Positions 1-8,647 of a DNA stretch of 64,000 nt are shown piece by piece (the first letter of the stretch is position 1; each line of letters begins with the position of its first letter). A model generated the notes under the pieces. It searched no databases. It had not been told where the DNA came from and saw nothing but the letters and a program-made list of their open reading frames with translations. This DNA comes from Burkholderiaceae bacterium (GTDB lineage: Bacteria; Pseudomonadota; Gammaproteobacteria; Burkholderiales; Burkholderiaceae_C): the NCBI GenBank assembly GCA_030695205.1, contig JAUYTN010000018.1:62001-126000 (forward strand), given 5' to 3'. A program made the position numbers and the translations under genes.

Positions 1-680
1 AAACCATGCTGGCCCTCAAGCAGGCGGCCTCCGACCTGGTCTGGGCGGCCAGTGGCAAGCCCACACGGGCCGAGCGCTCGCAGGTGATTGCACAACTCCC
101 CGGCTTGCTGACCCGCCTGCGCAAGGGCATGACCCTGATGGGCATGGACAACGCCACACAGGACGAAGAGGTCAAGGCCATCAGTGCCATCCTGGCCGAT
201 GCCTTCATGTCGAAAACCGAAACGATACCGGCCGACCAACTCGCGGCGGTGACGCGCAACCTGTCCAACCTAGAGGACTTCCTGCCGCTGAGCGACGACA
301 GCGACCTGGAGCTGGACCAGGACAGCATCGAACTGATCACCGGTATCGATGCGTCAAACATTGAAGTCATCACCCACGGCGGTGCAGCCCCAGCCCATGC
401 CGTCAGGGCCTGGGCCAATGAGCTGCAGCTGGGCACCTGGCTGCGCATGGACCACAACCACCACGTGTCCCAGGTGCAGTTGGCCTGGCGCAGCGAGCGG
501 GGACAGCTGTGCCTGTTTGTGACGGCACGCCAGCGCTACTACCTCATGCAGTCGGCGCGGGTTGCCTCCTACCTGCAAGCCGGTCTGCTGGTGCCTGTGG
601 AGGATGAATCGCTGACGGTACGCGCAACCCGATCGGCCCTTGAAAAACTCGACGCCAACCCGGAGCGCCTGCTGACCTGA
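1..680 (+). CDS. DUF1631 family protein, C-terminal part (5' end outside window)
   Basis: The reading frame is open to the left edge, so this is the 3' end of a longer gene; the ATG at position 6 is probably internal. About 225 residues are visible. The start resembles the helical tail of DUF1631 proteins, which are usually 700-800 residues and of unknown function in Burkholderiales. The last 100 residues are a compact domain with alternating Trp, Leu and aromatic residues (W-x-R-x-D-H-N-H-H, LCLFVTARQRYYL) that looks PilZ-like, as expected at the end of this family. It converges on dprA 44 bp downstream. The family call comes from recognising the C-terminal pattern. Confidence 0.6.
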   Translation, partial: TMLALKQAASDLVWAASGKPTRAERSQVIAQLPGLLTRLRKGMTLMGMDNATQDEEVKAISAILADAFMSKTETIPADQLAAVTRNLSNLEDFLPLSDDSDLELDQDSIELITGIDASNIEVITHGGAAPAHAVRAWANELQLGTWLRMDHNHHVSQVQLAWRSERGQLCLFVTARQRYYLMQSARVASYLQAGLLVPVEDESLTVRATRSALEKLDANPERLLT

Positions 681-724
681 GCCAGGACTGGGCGGTTCAG
701 TCCCAGTGGCCGAGCGCCAAACCC

Positions 725-1915
725 TCAGGCGCGCACCAGGCGCTGGAACAGCCCGCCGGGCAGGCGGGCAACGTGCCCATCGAGCTCCAGTTCCATGAGC
801 CAGGCCTGCAAGTCGGCAGCCACGTGTCCGCTGCGCGCCTGCAGCGCGTCCAGGCTCAGGGGGTCAAACCCCATGGTCTGCAGCACCTTCCCCGGCACGC
901 CTGGCACCGTGTCGAGGGCCGCGACGAGCAACCCTTCTGGCGCAGAACCCACGGCATTGGCTGGCAGAGCCCCGGCACCCTGGCGGCCCGGTGCATCCGG
1001 TGCGGCTGTTGCGTCCGGTGCCATGACCAGACGCATGTCCTCCAACACGTCTTGTGCGGTTTCCACCAGCTTGGCCCCCTGGCGAATGAGCGCATGGCAG
1101 CCCTTGGCCAGGGTGGAGTGGATGGAGCCGGGAATGGCAAACACCTCCCGCCCCATGTCGGCAGCCAACTGGGCGGTGATGAGCGAGCCCGACGCCAGCG
1201 CGGCCTCCACCACCAGGGTGCCCTGCGACAGACCCGCGATGATGCGGTTGCGCTTGGGAAAGTGGGAGGGGTTGGGTGGTGAGCCCAGCGCGAACTCGCT
1301 CAGCAACAGGCCTTGCTGGGCAATCCGGTGCGCCAGCGCGAGGTGGCGGCGCGGGTACACCCGGTCCAGCCCCGTGCCCACCACCGCGATGGTGGTCCCG
1401 CCACCGTCCAGCGCACCCTCATGGGCGGCGCCATCGATGCCAAGCGCCAGGCCGGACACGATGCACACCCCTGCGGCCCCGAGGGCACGCCCCATCTGCC
1501 CGGCATTGAGCACCCCCTGGGCCGTCGGGTTGCGGCTGCCCACCACTGCCAGGCGCTGGGGATGAGCCAGCAACTCAACCCGCCCCTGCCAGTACAGCAA
1601 CAGGGGTGGATCGGCCATTTCCAGCAGCTCCACGGGATAGCGGGGGTCGGTGAGGGTCAGTACACCCCGGTCGGGGGCGGCCGCCAGCCACTGCCGGGTG
1701 GTGGCGCACAGCTCGGCCAAGTCCGCAGGCTCAGCCCGCAATGCCGCGCTGCGGGCCTGACCCACGGCCTCCTTGAGCACCTGGGGAAGCTGCGCAAACA
1801 CCTGCTCGGGACTGCCAAAACAGGCCAGCAGCTCGCGGGCGGTGATGTCACCCACGCCAGGGGTGAGGCTCAGCCTCAGCCACGCGCGCAAATCGCCAGG
1901 CTCAGGGGTTGGCAA
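725..1915 (-). CDS. dprA: DNA-processing protein DprA
   Basis: DprA loads RecA onto incoming single-stranded DNA during natural transformation. The 396-residue protein has the expected order: an N-terminal helical/SAM-like part (1-75), the Rossmann-like DprA domain (about 95-300) and a C-terminal winged helix (about 325-390). Diagnostic motifs are GSRNPTAQG, VSGLALGIDGAAHEGAL, GTGLDRVYPRRH and the SEF...P...FPKRNRIIAGLS segment. The ATG overlaps the last 14 bases of the upstream LysM gene on the same strand, so the two are probably co-transcribed. Family and start are clear. Confidence 0.95.
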   Translation of the reverse strand: MPTPEPGDLRAWLRLSLTPGVGDITARELLACFGSPEQVFAQLPQVLKEAVGQARSAALRAEPADLAELCATTRQWLAAAPDRGVLTLTDPRYPVELLEMADPPLLLYWQGRVELLAHPQRLAVVGSRNPTAQGVLNAGQMGRALGAAGVCIVSGLALGIDGAAHEGALDGGGTTIAVVGTGLDRVYPRRHLALAHRIAQQGLLLSEFALGSPPNPSHFPKRNRIIAGLSQGTLVVEAALASGSLITAQLAADMGREVFAIPGSIHSTLAKGCHALIRQGAKLVETAQDVLEDMRLVMAPDATAAPDAPGRQGAGALPANAVGSAPEGLLVAALDTVPGVPGKVLQTMGFDPLSLDALQARSGHVAADLQAWLMELELDGHVARLPGGLFQRLVRA

Positions 1916-3176
1916 ACCGGTCTCCCACCTTCACCTCGTCGGTGATGTCCAGCACCAGGGCGTAAGACAAGCGCTCGAACACCCGGAAAACCACCATCAG
2001 CCCATTGCGCTCGTTGGGCAGACCGATGGAGGTGCGGGCTGGATCGGTGCGGTCCACCATGCGGATGCCGTCTTTGAGCAGCATGAGCACATGGCCCTCT
2101 TCCATGCCTTGCTCGCGGCCCCGGTTGATGGCCACCACTTGGTTTTGCCCGGCAAACTGCACCGCATTGCCATACACCGAGGCCACCTGCCCCGACAGAG
2201 GCTCGGACGGCGCACGCGGCACAAAGGCCACATGCTCGCGCGGTGGCTCGGGCAGCAAGCGGTCACCAATGCGCACCTCTTCGCGCACCGACAAAATGTC
2301 CAGCGAGGCAGGCACGGCCTCCAGGCGGCGCTCTTTGCCGTCACGGCCCGCTTCGCGCAGAGACTCCGGGCTCAACAGCCTGGCCTTGCCCACAAACTGC
2401 GACTCAAAGCCCAACACCTGCCCGGTTTGTGGGTCCTTCAGGGGCTTGGCGGTGCGGAACACGCGGTACAGCCGACTGCTGCCAGGCTCCATCGACAGGC
2501 CGTTGTCCTGCGCCTGGGGCCCCAGGGTGGTGCGGGCATAGGCCCGGTCACCGGGGCTGAGCAGCACCCGCTCACGCTGGGTGGCCACAATGCGTGGGGC
2601 CTGCGCAAAGGCGACCTCGTCCACCACCAGCATGTCGGCCAGGAAGGGTTCGATCGCCTGCAGGGAAATGGGCGGAATCGCCGCTTCCGACACGGACTCG
2701 TACCGCGTGCGCGGCGACACCCGCACTGTGGGCGGCTCTGTATCGGTGCCCGCGAGTTTGAGCAGTGCACGCCCACTGGAGGTGTCCAGCGTCAGCACCT
2801 GGCCCGGGTAGATGCGGTGCGGGTTGCGAACCTCAGCCAGGTTCATGCCCCACAGCTCTGGCCAGCGCCAGGGGCTGCGCAAAAACAAGCCCGCCACCGC
2901 CCACAAGGTGTCCCCCCGTTGGACAGTGTGGCTGGCGGGTGCGTTGTCGGCCAACTCGGTCAGCGCCACCCCGGCCTGCGCCACCTGCTGTGCGGTGGCC
3001 CGCTGCGCCGGGGTCACCGGCAGTGGCTGCGCCCAGGTGGCAGTGGCACCCAGCATGGCCACCGCCAGGCCCAACTGGGCCAACCCGCGCCAGGTCGGCC
3101 CGGCAGGCCCTGCACAACGGACAGTCGGCGACCCCACGGTGGCGACAGGGGCAAAAAGTAGGTGGTTCATGGGCAT
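1902..3176 (-). CDS. LysM peptidoglycan-binding domain protein
   Basis: Start chosen at the ATG giving M-P-M-N-H-L (a second ATG lies 6 bases in); the frame stays open further upstream but there it runs antisense to def and fmt. The 424-residue product has a signal-peptide-like hydrophobic stretch (about residues 30-48, ending A-T-W-A-Q), then a LysM domain at about 80-130 ([14 protein letters not shown]...[13 protein letters not shown]). The remaining 290 residues are a family-specific region with a Q-x-x-V-A-I-N-R-G core. LysM-only proteins of this type sit next to dprA in many Burkholderiales. It is likely periplasmic and bound to the wall; the function is unknown. Confidence 0.85.
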   Translation of the reverse strand: MPMNHLLFAPVATVGSPTVRCAGPAGPTWRGLAQLGLAVAMLGATATWAQPLPVTPAQRATAQQVAQAGVALTELADNAPASHTVQRGDTLWAVAGLFLRSPWRWPELWGMNLAEVRNPHRIYPGQVLTLDTSSGRALLKLAGTDTEPPTVRVSPRTRYESVSEAAIPPISLQAIEPFLADMLVVDEVAFAQAPRIVATQRERVLLSPGDRAYARTTLGPQAQDNGLSMEPGSSRLYRVFRTAKPLKDPQTGQVLGFESQFVGKARLLSPESLREAGRDGKERRLEAVPASLDILSVREEVRIGDRLLPEPPREHVAFVPRAPSEPLSGQVASVYGNAVQFAGQNQVVAINRGREQGMEEGHVLMLLKDGIRMVDRTDPARTSIGLPNERNGLMVVFRVFERLSYALVLDITDEVKVGDRFANP

Positions 3177-3422
3177 GGGGCAGTGGGTGACGTCGGGGGG
3201 CAGAATACCGCGCTCAGGGGCAAGCGCCACCCGCCATTCTGGCAAGGCGCAGCCCCGAATTTTCAGCGCATGCCACCGATTAGGCAACGCCATTGCCCCG
3301 AAGGCTGGGGCTGGCCCGCCAAAAGTGGCGAAAATACCGTTTCTTGCGTCGGACTGACGCTCGGTGCCTGCGCACCGGCCACCCACCCTCCCCTCGTTGT
3401 CCACCTGCTCGCCACCGCTGCC

Positions 3423-3959
3423 ATGTCTTTGCTGCCCATCCTGCGCTTCCCCGACCCCCGATTGCACACCGTGGCCCGCCCCGTGACGGGGGTGGACGCC
3501 GCGCTGCAACCCCTGATTGACGACATGCTGGCCACCATGTACGACGCCAACGGCATCGGGCTGGCGGCCACTCAGGTCAATGTGCACCAGCGCCTCATCG
3601 TCATCGACGTCAGCGAGGAGCGCAACCAGCCGCTGGTGCTCATCAACCCCGAACTGGAATGGGCCAGCCCCGAGCGGCACAAGGGCGAAGAGGGTTGCCT
3701 GTCGGTGCCGGGCATCTACGACGGCGTGGAGCGCTCGGTGGCGGTGCGGGTGCGGGCGCTGGACCGCCACGGCCAGCCCCAGACCCTGGAGGCCGACGGT
3801 TTGCTGGCGGTGTGCATCCAGCACGAGATGGACCACCTCATGGGCAAGGTGTTTGTGGAGTACCTGTCGCCCCTCAAACGCAACCGCATCAAGACCAAGC
3901 TGCTCAAGGAGCAGCGCGACGAGGCCCGTGACGACCACGGCCCGGCGGGTCGGCTCTGA
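3423..3959 (+). CDS. def: Peptide deformylase
   Basis: Removes the N-formyl group from nascent proteins using a metal centre. The 178-residue length is normal. All three family motifs are present: GIGLAATQV (about 43-51), EGCLS (about 88-92, metal Cys) and the HEMDH metal site (about 135-139). The start is the ATG giving [14 protein letters not shown]; the longer upstream frame has no family similarity. The stop TGA shares one base with the ATG of fmt, the classic def-fmt operon. The pair is divergent from the LysM-dprA operon across a 246-bp intergenic region that must carry both promoters. Confidence 0.97.
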   Translation: MSLLPILRFPDPRLHTVARPVTGVDAALQPLIDDMLATMYDANGIGLAATQVNVHQRLIVIDVSEERNQPLVLINPELEWASPERHKGEEGCLSVPGIYDGVERSVAVRVRALDRHGQPQTLEADGLLAVCIQHEMDHLMGKVFVEYLSPLKRNRIKTKLLKEQRDEARDDHGPAGRL

Positions 3960-5044
3960 TGGACCAGCCACTGAACGACAACCCCGCACCCCAGCGCCAG
4001 CCCGGCAACGGCTTGCGGGTGGCCTTTGCCGGCACCCCCGAATTTGCCAGTGTGGCGCTGGAACACCTGCTGGCCGCGGGCTTTGAGGTGGTGCTGGTGC
4101 TCTCGCAGCCCGACCGGCCCGCCGGGCGGGGCATGAAGCTGCAGGCCTCGCCCGTCAAACAATGTGCGCTGACACACCAGCTGCCTGTGGCCCAGCCCCG
4201 CAGCCTGCGCGTGGATGGCAAGTTTCCCGACGAGGCGGCTGCCGCCCGCGACGCCTTGCTGGCCGCACGCCCCGATGTGCTGGTGGTGGCGGCCTACGGC
4301 CTCATCCTGCCGCAGTGGGTGCTGGACCTGCCCCGCCTGGGTTGCCTCAACATCCACGCCTCGCTGCTGCCGCGCTGGCGGGGTGCGGCCCCCATCCACC
4401 GGGCCATTGAGGCGGGTGACACCGAGACGGGCATCACCATCATGCAAATGGATGCGGGCCTGGACACCGGCGACATGCTGGTGCGAGAGCCCCTGGCCAT
4501 TTCACCGACGGACACCACGGCCAGCCTGCACGATCGGTTGGCCAGCCTGGGCGGGCGGCTGATGGTGGAAACACTGGAATTGGCCGCCTGTGGTGGGCTG
4601 CATCCCGTGCCCCAACCCGCCCAGGGGGTGACCTACGCACACAAAATCGAGAAGGCCGAGGCCCTGCTGGACTGGACACTCCCTGCCGACACCCTGGCAC
4701 GCCGGGTGCGCGCCTTTGACCCATTTCCGGGCGCCAGCACCCTGTGGCGCGGCGAGTCCCTGAAAATATGGGGGGCGCACACGGACAAACAGATTGATAG
4801 CAAACAAACCAATGAAATCAAGCGCTACGGGCATATTTTGTTCATAAATTCACTGGGGATTGGCGTGACCACCGGGCAAGGCACCCTGGTGCTGACCCGA
4901 CTGCAGCGGGCCGGGGGCAAGCGCCTGTCGGCGGCCGACTTCGTGCGCGGCTGCCCGGTGGCGGTGGGGGATGTGCTGGGGGATGCGTCAGGTGATGCAA
5001 CAGGCAGCGGGCCGAGCGACAGCCACACCCCCTGCGCAGCCTGA
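3959..5044 (+). CDS. fmt: Methionyl-tRNA formyltransferase with a repeat-derived segment
   Basis: Formylates initiator Met-tRNA using 10-formyl-THF. The N-terminal catalytic domain has the signature [17 protein letters not shown] (about residues 130-146) and a following AGD-x-x-TGITIM. The C-terminal tRNA-binding domain starts about residue 225. At 361 residues it is longer than the usual 305-320. Two things add length: a Gly/Asp/Ser-rich tail after about 340, and an AT-rich stretch at residues 279-298 whose DNA (4793-4850) matches a repeat found elsewhere in this window between genes. The repeat is in frame, and the downstream [13 protein letters not shown] still aligns with the normal fold, so the enzyme is probably functional. 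Confidence 0.96.
   Translation: MDQPLNDNPAPQRQPGNGLRVAFAGTPEFASVALEHLLAAGFEVVLVLSQPDRPAGRGMKLQASPVKQCALTHQLPVAQPRSLRVDGKFPDEAAAARDALLAARPDVLVVAAYGLILPQWVLDLPRLGCLNIHASLLPRWRGAAPIHRAIEAGDTETGITIMQMDAGLDTGDMLVREPLAISPTDTTASLHDRLASLGGRLMVETLELAACGGLHPVPQPAQGVTYAHKIEKAEALLDWTLPADTLARRVRAFDPFPGASTLWRGESLKIWGAHTDKQIDSKQTNEIKRYGHILFINSLGIGVTTGQGTLVLTRLQRAGGKRLSAADFVRGCPVAVGDVLGDASGDATGSGPSDSHTPCAA
4793..4850 (+). repeat. AT-rich dispersed repeat, copy inside fmt
   Basis: Copy 1 of a 55-60 bp family. It contains the shared blocks ATAGC, AATCAAGCGC and GGCATATTTTG followed by CATAAATT, in the same order and spacing as the intergenic copies at 26071, 29021 and 52052. It lies in frame inside the coding sequence of fmt, and its A+T content contrasts sharply with the flanking codons. 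Confidence 0.7.
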
Positions 5045-5062
5045 CCCACTGACTGGCCCGCC

Positions 5063-5800
5063 ATGTTTTTCAAACCCTCCCACTTCCGCCACCCCGACTA
5101 CTGGGCGGGTGTGCGCGACCTCGCCAGTGTGGCCACCGGCATCGGCGCGTGGGGGCTGATGACGGGGGTGGCCATGGTCAAGTCCGGCATGAGCGTGGTC
5201 GAGGCCGTGGCCATGACGCTGCTGGTGTTTGCAGGCAGCGCCCAACTGGCCGCCATGCCGCTGATTGCCTCGGGCGCGCCGCTGTGGGTGATTCTGGCCA
5301 CCGCGTTTTGCGTCAACCTGCGCTTTGTGGTGTTTTCGGCGCACCTGCGCCCCTATGTCATGCACCTGCCGCTGCGCGAGCGCCTGGTCACCGGCTACCT
5401 CACCGCCGACCTCAGCTACGTGTTCTTTGCCAAGCGTTACCCGCACGCGCCCACATCGGGCACATCGGCAGCCGAGCTGCTGGCCCAGCAGGCCTACCTG
5501 GCGGGCAACAGCGGCATCAACTGGGTGGCCTGGATAGGGGCCAGCCTGGTGGGCATTGCGCTGGCCAACGTCATTCCCACCGAATGGGGCCTGGGTTTTG
5601 CGGGCATCCTGGCGCTGCTGGGTGTCATGCTGTCGCTGGCCACGTCGCCGCTGCGGGTGGTGTCGCTGGCGGTGTCGGGGGCTGCTGCGGTGGCGGCCTA
5701 TGCCCTGCCCCTGAAGCTGAACATCGTCGTGGCCATTGCAGTGGCAGTGGTGTTTTCGCTGGTGATGGACGCACAACGGCAAGGTGCCCGCCATGGGTGA
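5063..5800 (+). CDS. azlC: AzlC family permease (branched-chain amino acid export)
   Basis: Large subunit of an AzlCD exporter in the inner membrane. The 245-residue protein is mostly hydrophobic with about six to seven membrane spans. It carries typical AzlC features: G-A-W-G-L-M-T-G-V-A-M near the start, VFAGSAQLAAM (about 55-65) and NLRFVVFSAHLRP (about 88-100). A following AzlD gene overlaps its stop by 8 bases if AzlD starts at 5793. It lies 18 bp after fmt, so read-through from def-fmt is likely. The exact substrate cannot be told from sequence. Confidence 0.9.
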   Translation: MFFKPSHFRHPDYWAGVRDLASVATGIGAWGLMTGVAMVKSGMSVVEAVAMTLLVFAGSAQLAAMPLIASGAPLWVILATAFCVNLRFVVFSAHLRPYVMHLPLRERLVTGYLTADLSYVFFAKRYPHAPTSGTSAAELLAQQAYLAGNSGINWVAWIGASLVGIALANVIPTEWGLGFAGILALLGVMLSLATSPLRVVSLAVSGAAAVAAYALPLKLNIVVAIAVAVVFSLVMDAQRQGARHG

Positions 5801-6128
5801 GACCGACGCCTTCACCCTGCTGACCATCGTGTGCCTGGCCGGGGTCACGGTGCTGACCCGCTGCCTGTTTTTTCTGTCGGACAAACCGTGGACGCTGCCG
5901 GGCTGGGCACAGCGCGGCCTGCAGTACGCGCCCATTGCCGCACTGGGCGCGGTGGTGGTGCCCGAGGTGGTCATGACCCAAGGCCAGCTGATTGGCACCT
6001 GGCAAGACGCGCGGGTGTTTGCGGTGGCGGCTGGGGCCACCTGGTTTTTTTACCGGCGCGGGGTGCTGGGCACCATTGTGGTCGGCATGGCGGTGTACCT
6101 GCCGCTGCGCCTGGGCCTGGGGTGGTAG
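5793..6128 (+). CDS. azlD: AzlD family small permease subunit
   Basis: The 111-residue partner of AzlC, with three to four hydrophobic segments and the family pattern T-R-x-L-F-F near residue 24 followed by LQYAPIAALGAVVVPEV. The ATG at 5793 overlaps the end of azlC (ATGGGTGA), which suggests translational coupling; an ATG nine bases earlier (5784) is also possible. Together the pair should export a branched-chain amino acid or analogue. Confidence 0.88.
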   Translation: MGETDAFTLLTIVCLAGVTVLTRCLFFLSDKPWTLPGWAQRGLQYAPIAALGAVVVPEVVMTQGQLIGTWQDARVFAVAAGATWFFYRRGVLGTIVVGMAVYLPLRLGLGW

Positions 6129-6263
6129 ACACAGGTCGCCTGGGCTAGCAACGGCGGCTGCAACGGGGCTGGCTTAAGCCGGGCTTCAGGTGGCCTGGGT
6201 ACGGTGTGGGGTGTGTGACGCTGTGCGTTGGCACCTGTTCACCGACTCAACCATTTGCCCGGC

Positions 6264-7982
6264 ATGTCCCTATCCCCCCTGCGCACCTTCCCTGTAGGCA
6301 CCGCCGCCGCCCCTCTTGGCAACACCCCCACCCGCGGCGGCGCAGGCATGGCCTGGCACTGGCAGGTGCTGGTGCTGGGCCTCTGGCTGACCACCATCGG
6401 CAACGCGGCGCTGTGGCAGCAGCTGTGGGCCTTGCCCGAGGTAGGGGGCTGGCGAGGGGTACGCTTCATGCTGGGCATGGGCGGGTTGGTGTTTGGGGTG
6501 CTGGTGGCGCTGATGGCCTTGTTCGCCTGGCCCCGTGTGTTCAAGCCTGCGGCCACGCTGCTGCTGCTGGCCGCAGCGGCGGCCACACACTTCATGCTGG
6601 TGTACTCGGCGCTGATCGACTCGACCATGCTCGTCAACGTGCTGCACACCGACGCCAGGGAGGCAGGCGACCTGATGTCGATGCGCTTCGCGCTGACCAT
6701 GCTGGGCTTGGGTGTGCTGCCCAGCCTCTGGCTGTGGCGCCAACCCACCCCCACTGCCCGCTGGTACCGCCGGGCGCTGGCCAACCTGGGCATGGCAACG
6801 GTGGGCCTGCTGGTGGCGGGGCTGGCACTGTTTGTCGTGTTCCAGGACTTTGCCTCCGTCATGCGCAACCACAAGCAGGTGCGCTACCTCATCAACCCGC
6901 TCAACTCGGTGTATGCGGTGGGCAAGGTGGTGGCAGACCAGGCACCCCGCACCCAGCAACCGCTGCAGGCCGTGGCTGTCGATGCCCAGCTTGGCCCCAG
7001 CTACGCGGGGCAAACCGCCCCACCGCTGCTGGTGATCGTGGTGGGTGAAACCGCCAGAGCCACCAACTTTGGCCTGGGCGGCTACGGGCGGGACACCACG
7101 CCCCAACTGCGGGAGCTGGCCAACCAAGGTCAGCTGACCTACTTCAACAACGCATGGTCGTGCGGCACCAACACCCAGGCCTCGGTGCCTTGCATGTTTT
7201 CGCACCTGGGCAAGGCCGGTTTCGAGGGCAACCCGGAGCGCTTTGACAACCTGCTGGACGTGCTGCAGCGCGCTGGGCTGGCGGTGGTGTGGATCGACAA
7301 CCAATCGGGCTGCAAAGGCCTGTGCGAACGCGTTCCCAACGTGAACACCCGCGAGTCACCAGACCCCCGCTTGTGCCCACAAGGCGAATGCGACGACACC
7401 ATCATGATCCCCACCATGGAGCGTGCGCTGCAGGCTTTGCCTCCCGAGCGCACCACCAAAGGCACAGTGGTGGTGCTGCACCAGATGGGCAGCCACGGCC
7501 CGGCCTACTTCAAACGCGCACCTGAGCGGCTCAAGGCCTACATGCCCGAATGCGCCAGCACCGCGCTGCAAGACTGCTCGCGCGACGAGGTGGTCAATGC
7601 CTACGACAACTCCATTCGGGCCACCGATGACTTTCTGGCGCAAACCATTGGCTGGCTCCAGCGCCAGCCGGGCAGCACGGGTCTGCTCTACATTTCCGAC
7701 CATGGCGAATCCCTTGGCGAAAACAACCTCTACCTGCACGGCCTGCCGTACGCCATGGCCCCCGATGACCAAAAGCATGTGCCCATGCTGACCTGGCTGT
7801 CCACCGGCCTGCAGCAGCGGCTGGCGTTGCCAATGGACTGCCTGGGCCACAAAGCCAGTGACCGGCTCACCCACGACCACCTGTTCCACAGCGTGCTGGG
7901 CCTGCTGGACGTACACACCACCGTCCACCAGCCCAAGCTGGATGTGTTCGCCTCCTGCAAAGCCACTGGAGCCGCGTCATGA
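6264..7982 (+). CDS. eptA: Lipid A phosphoethanolamine transferase (EptA/PmrC family)
   Basis: Transfers phosphoethanolamine to lipid A phosphates on the periplasmic face of the inner membrane, lowering negative charge and polymyxin binding. Five hydrophobic segments in the first 190 residues precede an alkaline-phosphatase-fold domain. The catalytic Thr lies in GETARATNFGLGGYGRDTTP (about 261-280). Further metal or substrate motifs are H-Q-M-G-S-H-G-P and ISDHGESLGENNLYLHG. The 572-residue length is near the family norm. The ATG at 6264 gives a good inner-membrane N-terminus; a TTG 36 bases upstream is less likely. The stop overlaps the next gene by 4 bases, so the enzyme and its two-component regulator form one operon. 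Confidence 0.92.
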   Translation: MSLSPLRTFPVGTAAAPLGNTPTRGGAGMAWHWQVLVLGLWLTTIGNAALWQQLWALPEVGGWRGVRFMLGMGGLVFGVLVALMALFAWPRVFKPAATLLLLAAAAATHFMLVYSALIDSTMLVNVLHTDAREAGDLMSMRFALTMLGLGVLPSLWLWRQPTPTARWYRRALANLGMATVGLLVAGLALFVVFQDFASVMRNHKQVRYLINPLNSVYAVGKVVADQAPRTQQPLQAVAVDAQLGPSYAGQTAPPLLVIVVGETARATNFGLGGYGRDTTPQLRELANQGQLTYFNNAWSCGTNTQASVPCMFSHLGKAGFEGNPERFDNLLDVLQRAGLAVVWIDNQSGCKGLCERVPNVNTRESPDPRLCPQGECDDTIMIPTMERALQALPPERTTKGTVVVLHQMGSHGPAYFKRAPERLKAYMPECASTALQDCSRDEVVNAYDNSIRATDDFLAQTIGWLQRQPGSTGLLYISDHGESLGENNLYLHGLPYAMAPDDQKHVPMLTWLSTGLQQRLALPMDCLGHKASDRLTHDHLFHSVLGLLDVHTTVHQPKLDVFASCKATGAAS

Positions 7983-8647
7983 GGGTGTTGCTGGCCGAAG
8001 ACGACGACCTGCTGGGCTCAGGGCTGCGTGCGGGACTGCGCCAGCAGGGCTTCCAGGTGGACTGGGTGCGCGACGGACTGGCCGCCTCGTGCGAGCTGCG
8101 CACCGGCAACTACCTGGTCGCCGTGCTCGACTTGGGGCTGCCGCGCCAGGACGGCATGGACGTGATCACACAGGTGAGGGCCCAGGGCCTGCGCACGCCC
8201 ATTCTGGTGCTGACGGCCCGCGACGCAGTGCCCGACCGCATCGCGGGCCTCGATGCCGGGGCGGACGACTACCTGGTCAAGCCCGTGGACCTGCACGAAC
8301 TCTCCGCCAGGCTGCGGGCCCTGGTGCGCCGAGCCCACGGGCAACCGCAGCTGTGCCTGACCGTTGGCCCACTCAGCCTGGACCCGGCGGCCCACACCGT
8401 GACGGCGGGTGATCAGACACTGGACATCATGGGCCGCGAGTACGACCTGCTCCATGCGCTGCTGCTCAATGCGGGCCGTGTGCTCAGCCGCCAGCAGCTG
8501 GAGCAGCACCTCTACGACTGGGGGCACGAAGTCAGCAGCAACGCCATCGAGGTGCATGTGCACCACCTGCGCCGCAAACTGCCGCCGGGCACCATAGAAA
8601 CCGTGCGTGGGGTGGGCTACATCATCCACAGGCAGGCAGCCCTATGA
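7979..8647 (+). CDS. OmpR-family response regulator (PmrA/QseB type)
   Basis: DNA-binding response regulator of 222 residues. The receiver domain has the acidic pocket E7-D8-D9, phospho-acceptor D51 in AVLDLGLPRQDG and K about 101 in DDYLVKP. The C-terminal OmpR winged helix (about 125-220) ends with VRGVGYII. The start overlaps the eptA stop (ATGA) and the stop overlaps the kinase start (ATGA). By position it probably controls eptA and the PAP2 gene in response to cations or cationic peptides, as PmrA does; the signal is inferred. Confidence 0.93.
   Translation: MRVLLAEDDDLLGSGLRAGLRQQGFQVDWVRDGLAASCELRTGNYLVAVLDLGLPRQDGMDVITQVRAQGLRTPILVLTARDAVPDRIAGLDAGADDYLVKPVDLHELSARLRALVRRAHGQPQLCLTVGPLSLDPAAHTVTAGDQTLDIMGREYDLLHALLLNAGRVLSRQQLEQHLYDWGHEVSSNAIEVHVHHLRRKLPPGTIETVRGVGYIIHRQAAL

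Noticed and set aside
687..712. Hairpin between the DUF1631 gene and dprA
   Set aside because: Two weak 5-bp stems compete; too poor to call a terminator.
1773..3161. Long plus-strand frame opposite the LysM gene
   Set aside because: Complementary to a gene with a signal peptide and LysM domain; low-complexity His/Gln/Arg composition typical of antisense frames.
3177..3989. N-terminal extension of the LysM protein to 3989
   Set aside because: The extra 271 codons run antisense to def and fmt, and a signal peptide begins at 3176.
6211..6240. Operator-like TGTGCG upstream of eptA
   Set aside because: Only the left half-site (TGTGCG at 6222) is present; the right side reads CACCTG and does not fit the palindrome.
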